DNA from: Treponema sp.
GTDB taxonomy: Bacteria; Spirochaetota; Spirochaetia; Treponematales; Treponemataceae
Reading direction: 5' to 3'
NCBI GenBank assembly: GCA_024682655.1
Contig: JAIKYZ010000109.1
Span: forward strand, 1-64,000
Length of the DNA: 64,000 nt
The notes under the pieces are model-generated. The model made no database searches, was not told the DNA's origin, and worked only from the letters and a program-made list of their open reading frames with translations. The position numbers were made by a program, and so were the translations under genes. The stretch's first letter is position 1, and the number at the start of each line of letters is the position of its first letter. Of the stretch, positions 25,438 through 33,731 are shown in pieces.

Positions 25438-27300
25438 ATGAAAAAACTATCTAAGGCTTTTTTATTGGCCTTTTTAACCGCTCCACTTTTCTTGGGGTCT
25501 TGTGCGTCAAATTCAAATTCAGGAAAATCTAATGCAAAATCAAGTGATCCTCACGTAAAGATTTCTATTAATGCAGAAATTCCTGACACTTCAAGTACAA
25601 TTGTTACTCAGGCTCAGGATATGAATCTTGAACTTACAGCTATTGAATTTTCAAGAATAATGGGAAACGGTATTAACCTTGGAAATACAATGGAAGCCTA
25701 TCGTTCAGGTTCTGCAAGTTATAGTACAGATGCAAGTACTTACGAAAAACTCTGGGGTCAGCCAGTAACCTCTGAAAGTATGATTAAAGGTTATAAGGCT
25801 GCTGGTTTTGACACAATTCGTATTCCTGTTGCCTGGACAAATGTTGTAGATTACGAAAATGGAAATTATGTAATTTCTAAAACTTATTTAGACAGAATCG
25901 AAACTCTTGTAAATTATGCTTTAGACGCAGGTCTTTATGTAATTATCAATGACCACTGGGATGGTGGATGGTGGGGAATGTTTGGTTCTCGCACTCCAGA
26001 AATCCGCGATTGTGCTATGGAATTATACAAGGCACTGTGGACTCAGATTGGTACTCGTTTTAAGAACTACTCTTACAAATTGATTTTTGAAGGTGGAAAC
26101 GAAGAAATTGGTGACCGTCTTAATGATAATAATGTTTGCTGGAACAGTGGATTCCTTAAAGACGACGCCGCAAAATATGCTGCCGCAAATACAATCAATC
26201 AGGCTTTTGTTGATACAATTCGCGCCCAGGGTGGAAATAATGCTTCCCGCTTCCTTTTGATTCCAGGTTATAACACTGATGTTAGAAAAACTTGCGATAA
26301 CCGCTATAAAATGCCAAAAGATACAATTGAAGGAAGACTCTTTGTTTCTGTTCACTATTATGATCCTTCTCCACTTTGTATTGGTGATGGTGATGAATGG
26401 GGTTCAAAACAGGATATCAAAGATATGGGTGATACCCTTAAAATGATGTCTAAATTTGTAGATGCAGGTTATGGTGTAATCATTGGTGAATATGGAACTC
26501 TTCCAAAAAATGGAAAATATAAATCTGCTACAATGCTTTACCACTCAACTTTCCTTGATTATTGTGATTCTTATTCTTTCTGTCCTGTTCTTTGGGATAC
26601 AGGTAACGGTTGTTTCTACAATAAGAGTGAATGTAAATTAAATAATGATGAATTTGCTCAGCTCTACAAGGCTCATTCCTGGGATATCGAAAAAGAATAT
26701 TCAGTAGAAAAGGTTAAATCAGCTGCACAGGAAAGACTTAAGAAAACTTATTCAGAAGCTCTTGCAAGTTTAAGTGGCAGTGATCTTGAAGGTAGAAAAG
26801 ATATTGCAATTGCTTACATCATGTATGCAGATCAGGCTTGGAGTACAAACTATTCTGTAGGTGACCAGTACAAGCCAAGTTCAAAATCTAAAGGAATTGA
26901 AGCTAAAGATATTGGAATTACAGAGGCTGGAAATTATACAGTTTCTTTGGATTTTTCTAACATGAATGGAAAGGGAACTTCAAAGGCTCTTGGATTTTCT
27001 TTCTGTGCACTTGGAATTGCAAACGGTGAAGATTTACATCCTGATTGGGTAATTGATATTAAATCAATTGTTGTAAACGGAAAAGAAGCAAAATTGACTA
27101 AGAAAAATTATACTTCTTCAGATGATGGACACTGTACTCGTTCAAATATTGTAAATGACTGGGTATCTGGAAATTTAAAGGGTCGTACAATTGACGGAAG
27201 CATGGATGGCTGTGGTGCTACAATCGTAGATAAAACTGCCATGATTTTCCAGGGAATGAAAACTTTTGAAATCAACTTCTACTACGGACCTGCTAACTAA
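25438..27300 (+). CDS. GH5 family endoglucanase-like lipoprotein
   Basis: 620 residues. Lipobox FLGSC (C22), a Ser/Asn-rich linker, then a GH5 domain from about residue 65 to 430: INLGNTMEAY, FDTIRIPVAW, acid/base E222 in FEGGNEEIG and nucleophile E351 in IIGEYG. The C-terminal part (about 480-620) is beta-rich and resembles a carbohydrate-binding module that I cannot name. It should cleave beta-1,4-glucans (cellulose, glucomannan or xyloglucan) while tethered to the cell, fitting a plant-fibre habitat. AGGAG precedes the ATG; a strong terminator follows at 27340-27373. Transcribed alone. Confidence 0.92.
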   Translation: MKKLSKAFLLAFLTAPLFLGSCASNSNSGKSNAKSSDPHVKISINAEIPDTSSTIVTQAQDMNLELTAIEFSRIMGNGINLGNTMEAYRSGSASYSTDASTYEKLWGQPVTSESMIKGYKAAGFDTIRIPVAWTNVVDYENGNYVISKTYLDRIETLVNYALDAGLYVIINDHWDGGWWGMFGSRTPEIRDCAMELYKALWTQIGTRFKNYSYKLIFEGGNEEIGDRLNDNNVCWNSGFLKDDAAKYAAANTINQAFVDTIRAQGGNNASRFLLIPGYNTDVRKTCDNRYKMPKDTIEGRLFVSVHYYDPSPLCIGDGDEWGSKQDIKDMGDTLKMMSKFVDAGYGVIIGEYGTLPKNGKYKSATMLYHSTFLDYCDSYSFCPVLWDTGNGCFYNKSECKLNNDEFAQLYKAHSWDIEKEYSVEKVKSAAQERLKKTYSEALASLSGSDLEGRKDIAIAYIMYADQAWSTNYSVGDQYKPSSKSKGIEAKDIGITEAGNYTVSLDFSNMNGKGTSKALGFSFCALGIANGEDLHPDWVIDIKSIVVNGKEAKLTKKNYTSSDDGHCTRSNIVNDWVSGNLKGRTIDGSMDGCGATIVDKTAMIFQGMKTFEINFYYGPAN

Positions 27301-27339
27301 TAATTTCCGGGGCTATTATAATTAGTCCACTTTTTGAAA

Positions 27340-27373
27340 AGGGCCTTTTCCATTGGAGAAGGTCCTTTTTTTT
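27340..27373 (+). terminator. Terminator of the GH5 gene
   Basis: AGGGCCTTTTCC (27340-27351) pairs, with two G-T pairs, with GGAGAAGGTCCT (27355-27366), followed by seven T. It lies just before the methyltransferase promoter. Confidence 0.88.
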
Positions 27374-27400
27374 GTCCATTTCTTTTGATACAATGTAGAT

Positions 27401-28333
27401 ATGATTACAAAATCCAGGGCGCCAAGAAATAGAACTTTGACTATTTCTTTAGAAGAAGCAGAAGAGTTAAAAAAAGATATTACAAGTCTTGAAGATCTTA
27501 AAAGTAATAAAAATTACGAAAATAAAACAATAAATGCAGATATTTTACAGGCCCTGCCCTTATTACCAGATGCCTTTGCAGATCTTATAATTATAGATCC
27601 CCCATATAATCTTTCTAAAAATTTCAACGGTTTGAATTTTAATGCCAGATCCCAAGCCGCTTACCAAGAATATCTGGAAAGCTGGCTGCCTCAAGTCTGT
27701 AAAAAATTAAAAGACAATGGTTCACTTTATATTTGCGGAGACTGGAAATGTACTTCGGCCCTGCAAAGAGCCTTGGAAAAAGAATTAGTAATTTTGAACA
27801 GAATTACCTGGCAAAGGGAAAAAGGCCGGGGAGCCTCTGCTAACTGGAAAAACGGAATGGAAGATATCTGGTTTGCAGTAAAAAATCCAGATGATTACTA
27901 TTTTAATTTAGAGGCTGTTAAACAAAAGAGAAGGGTAATTGCCCCCTACAAAGAAAATGGAAAGCCTAAAGATTGGAATCAGGAAGAAGATGGAAATTTC
28001 CGCCTTACCTGTCCTTCAAATTTCTGGGATGATATAAGTATTCCTTTCTGGTCAATGCCGGAAAACACAGATCATCCTACTCAAAAACCCGAAAAACTTT
28101 ACGCAAAACTGGTTCTTGCTTCTTCAAAAGAAGGGGCTATGGTTTTTGATCCTTTTTTAGGAAGTGGAACTGCCAGTGTTGTTGCTAAAAAACTTGGGCG
28201 AAATTATTGTGGAATTGAATTAAACCAAGACTATTGTTTATTTGCTCAAAAACGTTTAAGACTTGCCGACCAGGATAAATCAATTCAAGGATATTCAGAT
28301 GGAGTTTTCTGGGAAAGAAATTCAGGAAAATAA
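27401..28333 (+). CDS. DNA methyltransferase, probably adenine-specific, without a partner nuclease
   Basis: 310 residues. Catalytic motif IV DPPY (66-69) comes before the SAM-binding motif I DPFLGSGT (about 250-257), the order of the beta class of amino-methyltransferases; HPTQKPEKL precedes motif I as usual. No restriction endonuclease gene is adjacent, so it is likely an orphan regulator of the CcrM/Dam kind or a remnant. TACAAT (27389-27394) predicts transcription starting at the ATG itself, and no Shine-Dalgarno sequence is present. It overlaps the pseudouridine synthase gene by 35 bp. Adenine rather than N4-cytosine specificity is inferred from DPPY. Confidence 0.88.
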   Translation: MITKSRAPRNRTLTISLEEAEELKKDITSLEDLKSNKNYENKTINADILQALPLLPDAFADLIIIDPPYNLSKNFNGLNFNARSQAAYQEYLESWLPQVCKKLKDNGSLYICGDWKCTSALQRALEKELVILNRITWQREKGRGASANWKNGMEDIWFAVKNPDDYYFNLEAVKQKRRVIAPYKENGKPKDWNQEEDGNFRLTCPSNFWDDISIPFWSMPENTDHPTQKPEKLYAKLVLASSKEGAMVFDPFLGSGTASVVAKKLGRNYCGIELNQDYCLFAQKRLRLADQDKSIQGYSDGVFWERNSGK

Positions 28334-28949
28334 AATCTATTTAATTATGAATAAACCCCGGGGTTATGTTTGTGCCGCGGCTTCGGATTCTCACAAAACC
28401 GTATATCAACTCTTACCCCAAAATCTCCAGGACCTTGTAAAAAATGCAAAGAGGGGTTCAAGACTTCACACAGTTGGTCGCCTGGATTGCGATACAAGCG
28501 GACTTTTATTAATCACCACAGACGGTCATTTTTCTAATTACCTGACCCGGGCAGAAAATCAAATCAGTAAATCTTATAAGGTTCTTTTGGAAAAGTCAGT
28601 AAGCCCGGAAGAAAAAAAATCCTATAAAGAAAAGGCTCTTTTGGGACTAACTTTGCCGGAAGATAAAAAAGCCCCCCAGGAAATAGCAGCTCCCGCTTTG
28701 ATAGAATGGATGTCTGATAATCTTGCTAAAATTACAATTACCGAGGGAAAGTTCCACGAGGTAAAAAGAATATTTGCGGCCCTGGGAAATAAGGTTCTTG
28801 AACTTGAACGCCTGTCAATTGAGGAACTTGAGCTTGATTTGGATTTGGGGCCTGGGGATTTTAGGCCTCTGAAAGATTTTGAAATAGAAGGGCTTTTAAA
28901 TAAAAAAAAAGGAAAACTAAATAGAAGTGGTTTGGTTTCTTCTATCTAG
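28299..28949 (+). CDS. rRNA pseudouridine synthase, RsuA/RluB family
   Basis: About 216 residues. Starts with IYLIMNKPRGYVCAA; the catalytic aspartate is in HTVGRLDCDTSGLLLIT; KITITEGKFHEVKRIFAALG is the typical C-terminal motif. It lacks the N-terminal S4 RNA-binding domain seen in RsuA and RluB, as RluE does. AAGGA upstream supports the ATG at 28299. Its 5' end overlaps the methyltransferase gene by 35 bp, so the two are co-transcribed. The 3' end holds a terminator used by the opposite strand (28902-28955). Confidence 0.9.
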   Translation: MEFSGKEIQENKIYLIMNKPRGYVCAAASDSHKTVYQLLPQNLQDLVKNAKRGSRLHTVGRLDCDTSGLLLITTDGHFSNYLTRAENQISKSYKVLLEKSVSPEEKKSYKEKALLGLTLPEDKKAPQEIAAPALIEWMSDNLAKITITEGKFHEVKRIFAALGNKVLELERLSIEELELDLDLGPGDFRPLKDFEIEGLLNKKKGKLNRSGLVSSI

Positions 28950-28955
28950 TTTTCC
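28902..28955 (-). terminator. Terminator of the sugar ABC operon, inside the opposing gene
   Basis: GGAAAACTAAATAGAAG (28911-28927) pairs with 28939-28955 with one mismatch over 17 bp. On the minus strand the stem is followed by nine T (28910-28902). The signal lies within the last codons of the pseudouridine synthase gene. Confidence 0.87.
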
Positions 28956-28979
28956 TAACCACTAGGGGATATTTTTAAA

Positions 28980-29927
28980 TTATTCTTTTACTCCTCCGAT
29001 TGTCATTCCAACAACGAAATGTTTTTGTACGAATGGGTAAACTATAAGAATAGGAAGCGTAGCAATAACAGTGATTGATGCTCTTATACTTACAGGTGTT
29101 ACCATTGCAGAGCTAGAACCTGCAGAAGCGGCAACTGCCATAGAGTTAGCATCTGCGGCAGAAGCACTTTGGTTCTGACTGGATTGTAAGAACTGCATCA
29201 AAACATACTGTAATGAATGTAATCTTACTTTTGGTGAAGCATAAAGGTAAGTATCAAACCAACTGTTCCAGGCTCCAACGGCAACGAAAAGACAAATCAT
29301 GGCAATTGAAGGCCCGATAAGTGGGAAAATAATCTGCATAAAAATTCTGAATTCACTGGCACCATCAATTCTTGCTGATTCAACAAAACTGTCAGGCAGT
29401 CCATTAATATAAGTTCTAACAAGAATAAAATTAAATACATCAATAAGATTTGGGATGATGTAAACCATATAATTATTCAAAAGTCCAAGTTTTCTAATCA
29501 GCATGTAATTAGGAATAATTCCGGCACTAACATACATAGAAATTACAAGAATAGTTGTTAATGGCTTTTTTAATAAAAATTCTTTACGGCTTAAGGCATA
29601 GGCCAGCATACTTGTACAGAAAACACCCAATACAGTCTGCAAAATTGTTCTTGAAACAGAAATTATTGCGGCGTGAGGAATCTGATTTGTTGTAAAAAGG
29701 GCCTTATAGTTCTGCCAGGTGAATTTTCTAGGCCAGAGTTTAATTCCTCCTTTTACAGAATCAAGTCCGTCATTAAAGGAAATTGCAATTGTATTCCAGA
29801 ATGGATAAACAGTTACAATTACCAGTAAAGTTAAAATAATTGCTATTACTATATTAATAATTGTATTTTCAATCTTAGTTTTGCGTTTTGCTGCCAAATA
29901 AGATTCTGTTGATTTGATATTTGTCAT
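28980..29927 (-). CDS. Sugar ABC transporter permease, CUT1 family (LplC/YtcP-like)
   Basis: 315 residues with six membrane segments. The EAA loop that contacts the ATPase is ESARIDGASEFRIFMQIIFP. KSTESYLAAKRKTKIENTII before the first membrane segment and the C-terminal VVGMTIGGVKE are typical of the LplC/YtcP branch, which imports complex oligosaccharides. It overlaps the upstream permease by 4 bp (ATGA). Compared with relatives it carries an Ala/Ser/Gln-rich periplasmic insertion (SSQNQSASAADANSMAVAAS). Confidence 0.92.
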   Translation of the reverse strand: MTNIKSTESYLAAKRKTKIENTIINIVIAIILTLLVIVTVYPFWNTIAISFNDGLDSVKGGIKLWPRKFTWQNYKALFTTNQIPHAAIISVSRTILQTVLGVFCTSMLAYALSRKEFLLKKPLTTILVISMYVSAGIIPNYMLIRKLGLLNNYMVYIIPNLIDVFNFILVRTYINGLPDSFVESARIDGASEFRIFMQIIFPLIGPSIAMICLFVAVGAWNSWFDTYLYASPKVRLHSLQYVLMQFLQSSQNQSASAADANSMAVAASAGSSSAMVTPVSIRASITVIATLPILIVYPFVQKHFVVGMTIGGVKE

Positions 29928-30886
29928 ATTAATCTTTCCTCCCCACTCTTCTTTGCAATATGGTTAGCAAGTAACAGTAAAATAATGTTTACAGCGTTCT
30001 TAAAGATTCCGGCAGCGGTAGCCAGAGAGAAATTGAAGAGTTTAAAACCATATTTCAATACATAAATATCAATAGTTGAAGCAACATTTTCTATCATTCC
30101 ATTTTTAAGGAAGAAAGGCATTTCGAAGTTTGCATCAAGAATATGTCCCGCACTCATAATCAACATAATTATGATTGTAGGTTTTATGCCAGGAAGGGTA
30201 ATGTGCCATATTTTTCTTAATCTTCCACAACCGTCAATTTCTGCAGCTTCGTAAAGACAAGGATCTATGGCTGTCATTGCACCAAGATAAACAATTGTAT
30301 TCCAACCTACCTCTTTCCAAACATAAGACCATCCTATGATGTGCCAGAAATATTTAGGAACGGCAAGCCAGGAAATTGGTTTGTCTATTACGTGGAAGAA
30401 TAAAAGTATATTATTTAAAATTCCGTCTTCTACGGAAAGAACATTCGCAACTAAACCGGTAACAATAACCCAGGATAAAAAGTGTGGCAGATATGATACT
30501 GTCTGAACAAATCTTTTTATTCCGATTACTCTTACTTCGTTTAAAAGTACAGCAATTAAAATTGCAGTGATGTAACCTAAGGCCGTACTAATCAGGCTCA
30601 TACAAACTGTATTTCTTAAGGAATTTAAAAATTCAACATCCTTAAAAAGAAATATAAACCATTTAAATCCAGCCCAAGTCTGCTGACTAAAGGATTTTGC
30701 AGGTTTGTAATTTTGGAAAGCCATTGTCCATCCCCAAAGAGGAACGAACTTAAATAAGATTATGTATAAAACAAAGGGCAAAGACATAAAAATAAGGGCT
30801 TTTTGTTTACCCAATCTTTGCCAAAAGGATTTTTTTGCTGTAAGGGCTGTTTCCTCTCTCTCAAGAGTTTTTTTTCTGGATTTCAT
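29924..30886 (-). CDS. Sugar ABC transporter permease, CUT1 family (LplB-like)
   Basis: 320 residues with six membrane segments; the first follows a basic cytoplasmic head. The EAA loop is EAAEIDGCGRLRKIWHITLP, and GLVANVLSVEDGILNN is typical of LplB-type partners. With the next gene it should form the channel of an oligosaccharide importer. It is separated from the binding-protein gene by two hairpins (30904-30978), which probably lower its expression relative to the binding protein. No ATPase is encoded here, as is common in this family, where one MsmK-like ATPase serves several importers. Confidence 0.92.
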   Translation of the reverse strand: MKSRKKTLEREETALTAKKSFWQRLGKQKALIFMSLPFVLYIILFKFVPLWGWTMAFQNYKPAKSFSQQTWAGFKWFIFLFKDVEFLNSLRNTVCMSLISTALGYITAILIAVLLNEVRVIGIKRFVQTVSYLPHFLSWVIVTGLVANVLSVEDGILNNILLFFHVIDKPISWLAVPKYFWHIIGWSYVWKEVGWNTIVYLGAMTAIDPCLYEAAEIDGCGRLRKIWHITLPGIKPTIIIMLIMSAGHILDANFEMPFFLKNGMIENVASTIDIYVLKYGFKLFNFSLATAAGIFKNAVNIILLLLANHIAKKSGEERLI

Positions 30887-30903
30887 AATTTAGCCTCAAA
30901 TTA

Positions 30904-30978
30904 AAATCCCGTAGTTTTGAAAAGTGTAAAGCTACGGGATTTGTTGTGATTAGTGATTAGTAATTATTTACTAATCAC
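30904..30978 (-). terminator. Two intercistronic hairpins between binding-protein and permease genes
   Basis: GTGATTAGTAA pairs with TTACTAATCAC (30953-30978), and further on AATCCCGTAG pairs with CTACGGGATT (30905-30941). On the minus strand the second is followed by TTAATTT, a weak T run, so partial termination or protection of the upstream mRNA from decay is more likely than full termination. Confidence 0.7.
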
Positions 30979-30989
30979 TTTTAGTAAAA

Positions 30990-32636
30990 TTAGTCTTCTG
31001 GGAAGCCACCAAATTTCTGAACACGAATATCAAGTTTTTCCTGCATGAATTTAACGTATTCATCAATTCCAGTTTTGTTCATTTCTGTGATATAAGTTGT
31101 CCAAACAGATTCAAAATTGTCTGGAGAAGTCATAATCATTTCTGGAAGATATTTTCTCTGAACACCTTCAACTTTAGAAAGACCAAGCTGAGCATCAGAT
31201 CCATCTTCTGGAGTTTCCTGCCACATTGGGTACCATCCTGCATTTGCTGGTGGATTTTCGTCTACTAAAGCGGCATAAGAAGCAACTCCGTAAGCATTCC
31301 ATAATTCAATATCTTCTGGTTTAGCTCCTGCCTGGAATTCCCATGGCTGGTTGTTCATTACAGTTGCATATCCGTCAGAGAAAGAACCTTCCATTTTTGG
31401 AGCTGTTTCGAACCATAACTGAGCTTTGTTGTGTAAAATCCAGTTGTTATCTGACTGCTGATCACGCTGTTCCTGAGTTCTGTAAGGTTTTCCGGCATCA
31501 TCAATATAGTAGTCTTCGCCTTCAAATCCCCACTGAAGAACTTTCTGATTCTTTTCTTCAAGCTGGTCATTCATGAATTTAATAATCTGAATTGCTTTCT
31601 TTTCGCTACATTTTGTTGTAATACCAAATCCACGGCGGATATTTGGAATTGTAATGTCGCGGTAGTGAGGTTTAATGCTCTTGTCAAATACTACAGGAAG
31701 TGGAGCATAAGTTCTTTCGTATAAACCTGCTGCTTTAAGAGTATTTTCTGCTGAACCCTGGAACTGCCATCCCTGAATAAACATACCAAGAACACGTCCC
31801 TGAGCAATTTTTGCATAATACTGGTCACGGTTATCTGTGAAAGATGCTGGATCAATAAGTCCACGGTTGTAGTAACCATTAGCTAATTTGAACCATCTCT
31901 TACAGTTTTCATCACGGAAGTTGTCTGTATAAACATATTTTCCGCCTTCTTTTGTTACATGTCCGTTACCATCGTTTGGATATCCTGCAAGGAAGTTAGG
32001 TGGATTCCAAAGGTCAAAGGCTTCCCAGTCAGCTGTGATGATTGAGAAAGGAATTGTCTTTGCACCGTCGATTGTAGGATATTTTTTTGCATATTTTTCA
32101 AGAAGATCAAAGTATTCGTCTACAGTTGTGATTTTTGGATAGCCGAATTCTTTTAATACACACTTCTGAATCCAGAACCCATTCTGGTTGTAGAAAGTTC
32201 CCTGATCAGGACCATCGTATACACCCCAGTTTGGAAGACAGTAAACGTGTCCATCTGCTTCTACAATTTTAGCCCAATCTTTTTCATAGTGTTTTTTAAT
32301 GTTTGGACCATATTTATCAATAAGTTTTTCCAGTGGACGAAGATATCCTGCATCCTGGAATTTAGTTGAATCAACTTCAACTAAGTCTGGTAAATCACCA
32401 GAAGCAATTAATACACCAATTTTCTGGTCTTTATCTCCAACAAGGATATCCCAAGAGAAGGTAACTCCGAATTCTTTTTCAATCCATTGGTAGATTTTGT
32501 TGTCAGCAGGTGGCTGTTGCTGCTGCTGAATAGTAAAAATAGAAATGTTGAGTGGTTTTGCCTTTTTTTTAGCAGCATAAATGCTGGTAGAGCTTAACAA
32601 AGCCAGTCCAATAGCTATTGCTAATAGTTTTTTCAT
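30990..32636 (-). CDS. Sugar ABC transporter substrate-binding protein (LplA-like)
   Basis: 548 residues with a cleaved signal peptide (ending SIYA-AKKK) and no lipobox cysteine, so a free periplasmic protein. The size and motifs (YQWIEKEFGVTFSWDILVGD, LIASGDLPDLVEVD) match the large binding proteins of CUT1 importers for complex sugars. AAAGGAGG precedes the ATG. It is first in the operon; a divergent AraC-type regulator gene starts 182 bp upstream, with AT-rich sequence between. Confidence 0.9.
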   Translation of the reverse strand: MKKLLAIAIGLALLSSTSIYAAKKKAKPLNISIFTIQQQQQPPADNKIYQWIEKEFGVTFSWDILVGDKDQKIGVLIASGDLPDLVEVDSTKFQDAGYLRPLEKLIDKYGPNIKKHYEKDWAKIVEADGHVYCLPNWGVYDGPDQGTFYNQNGFWIQKCVLKEFGYPKITTVDEYFDLLEKYAKKYPTIDGAKTIPFSIITADWEAFDLWNPPNFLAGYPNDGNGHVTKEGGKYVYTDNFRDENCKRWFKLANGYYNRGLIDPASFTDNRDQYYAKIAQGRVLGMFIQGWQFQGSAENTLKAAGLYERTYAPLPVVFDKSIKPHYRDITIPNIRRGFGITTKCSEKKAIQIIKFMNDQLEEKNQKVLQWGFEGEDYYIDDAGKPYRTQEQRDQQSDNNWILHNKAQLWFETAPKMEGSFSDGYATVMNNQPWEFQAGAKPEDIELWNAYGVASYAALVDENPPANAGWYPMWQETPEDGSDAQLGLSKVEGVQRKYLPEMIMTSPDNFESVWTTYITEMNKTGIDEYVKFMQEKLDIRVQKFGGFPED

Positions 32637-32818
32637 AAAAGTCCTCCTTTTTTGACTTTTCTAATAATTTAAGGATAAGTCCGCTTTTACCCAAAAAATA
32701 CAAGAAAAAAGCCTTTAAAATTATAAAAAGGTCCTATACCTTAGGGGAAAACCACTAAAATTCAAAGTAAATATGTAAAATATCTCGACTAAAATTATCT
32801 AAGTGTTATTCTATAATC

Positions 32819-33685
32819 ATGACAAAAAGGGAAGAGGATTTAATAAATAAAAGTTCTATACAATATCCAATAAGAATAAGAGACGGAAATTATTATCCGG
32901 ATGAAAGTTTACAGAATATAGAGTATGAAATTTTTTATCTTGATAAGGGGTCTGTCCTTTTTGTTATTGAAGATTACGAAGTAAAACTTACTTCTGGAGA
33001 TGTAATTTTCCTGCAGCCGGAAACTAAGCACTATATGAAAAAAATGCCGGACCAGGTTCCTTATCATTATTACCAGCTTTTTTTTGATTCTATGGTTTTA
33101 GGTTCAGAAGATGATCCCTGCCGTAGATTTTTTGAAGGAATAAGGGTTTCTCGATATTTAAACCTGATTCCTGAACTTTTGTTTAAAATAAGAAATAATT
33201 CCGAGCATAAAAATGATTTTGGCCATGAATTAACACTAAAAGCTCTTTTATACGATATTGTTAATTACATTGTTCAGACTAAACAGTATGTTGAAATCTC
33301 TTATCCAAGGCAGATTTATTCTTCTCATTCTATAAATGCTATAAATTCCGCAATAAAATATATTCATCAGCATTACAAAGACCAGATAATGTTGAAAGAT
33401 CTTTTGGAATTAACTTCTTACAGTAAAAGTCATTTTATCCGCCTATTTAAAAAGTATGTCGGATTAAATTTTACTGATTACATAAATAAATACAGAATAG
33501 AAAAGGCCTGTCTTGACCTTATTTACACCCAGAAAAATATTACAGAAATTGGAATGGAAAATGGTTTTAATACGGTTCAATATTTTTCTACCACCTTTAA
33601 GTATTATATGAAGTGTACCCCTAAACAATATCAAAAAAACAGCAGAAAAATCATGAGTCCAACTTATGATATGACTGCAAATTAA
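32819..33685 (+). CDS. AraC family transcriptional regulator
   Basis: 288 residues. The N-terminal cupin-like domain (SGDVIFLQPETKHYMKKMP) senses a ligand, probably a sugar. The C-terminal part (about residues 180-280) has two helix-turn-helix motifs: MLKDLLELTSYSKSHFIRLF and ITEIGMENGFNTVQYFSTTF, followed by MKCTPKQYQK. It is divergent from the sugar importer operon and is its likely activator. A TATAAT lies one base before the ATG (32812-32817), too close to be its own -10 box if this start is right; a TAAAAT near 32775 is an alternative. Confidence 0.92.
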   Translation: MTKREEDLINKSSIQYPIRIRDGNYYPDESLQNIEYEIFYLDKGSVLFVIEDYEVKLTSGDVIFLQPETKHYMKKMPDQVPYHYYQLFFDSMVLGSEDDPCRRFFEGIRVSRYLNLIPELLFKIRNNSEHKNDFGHELTLKALLYDIVNYIVQTKQYVEISYPRQIYSSHSINAINSAIKYIHQHYKDQIMLKDLLELTSYSKSHFIRLFKKYVGLNFTDYINKYRIEKACLDLIYTQKNITEIGMENGFNTVQYFSTTFKYYMKCTPKQYQKNSRKIMSPTYDMTAN

Positions 33686-33731
33686 TGGACATACTTCCTA
33701 ATAATTTTATTTTTCATTATAATCTTACTCT

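Noticed and set aside
32812-32817. TATAAT as the -10 box of the AraC-type gene
   Set aside because: It lies one base before the ATG, so transcription would begin inside the gene; no good alternative start codon follows. Another -10-like TAAAAT lies about 40 bp upstream.
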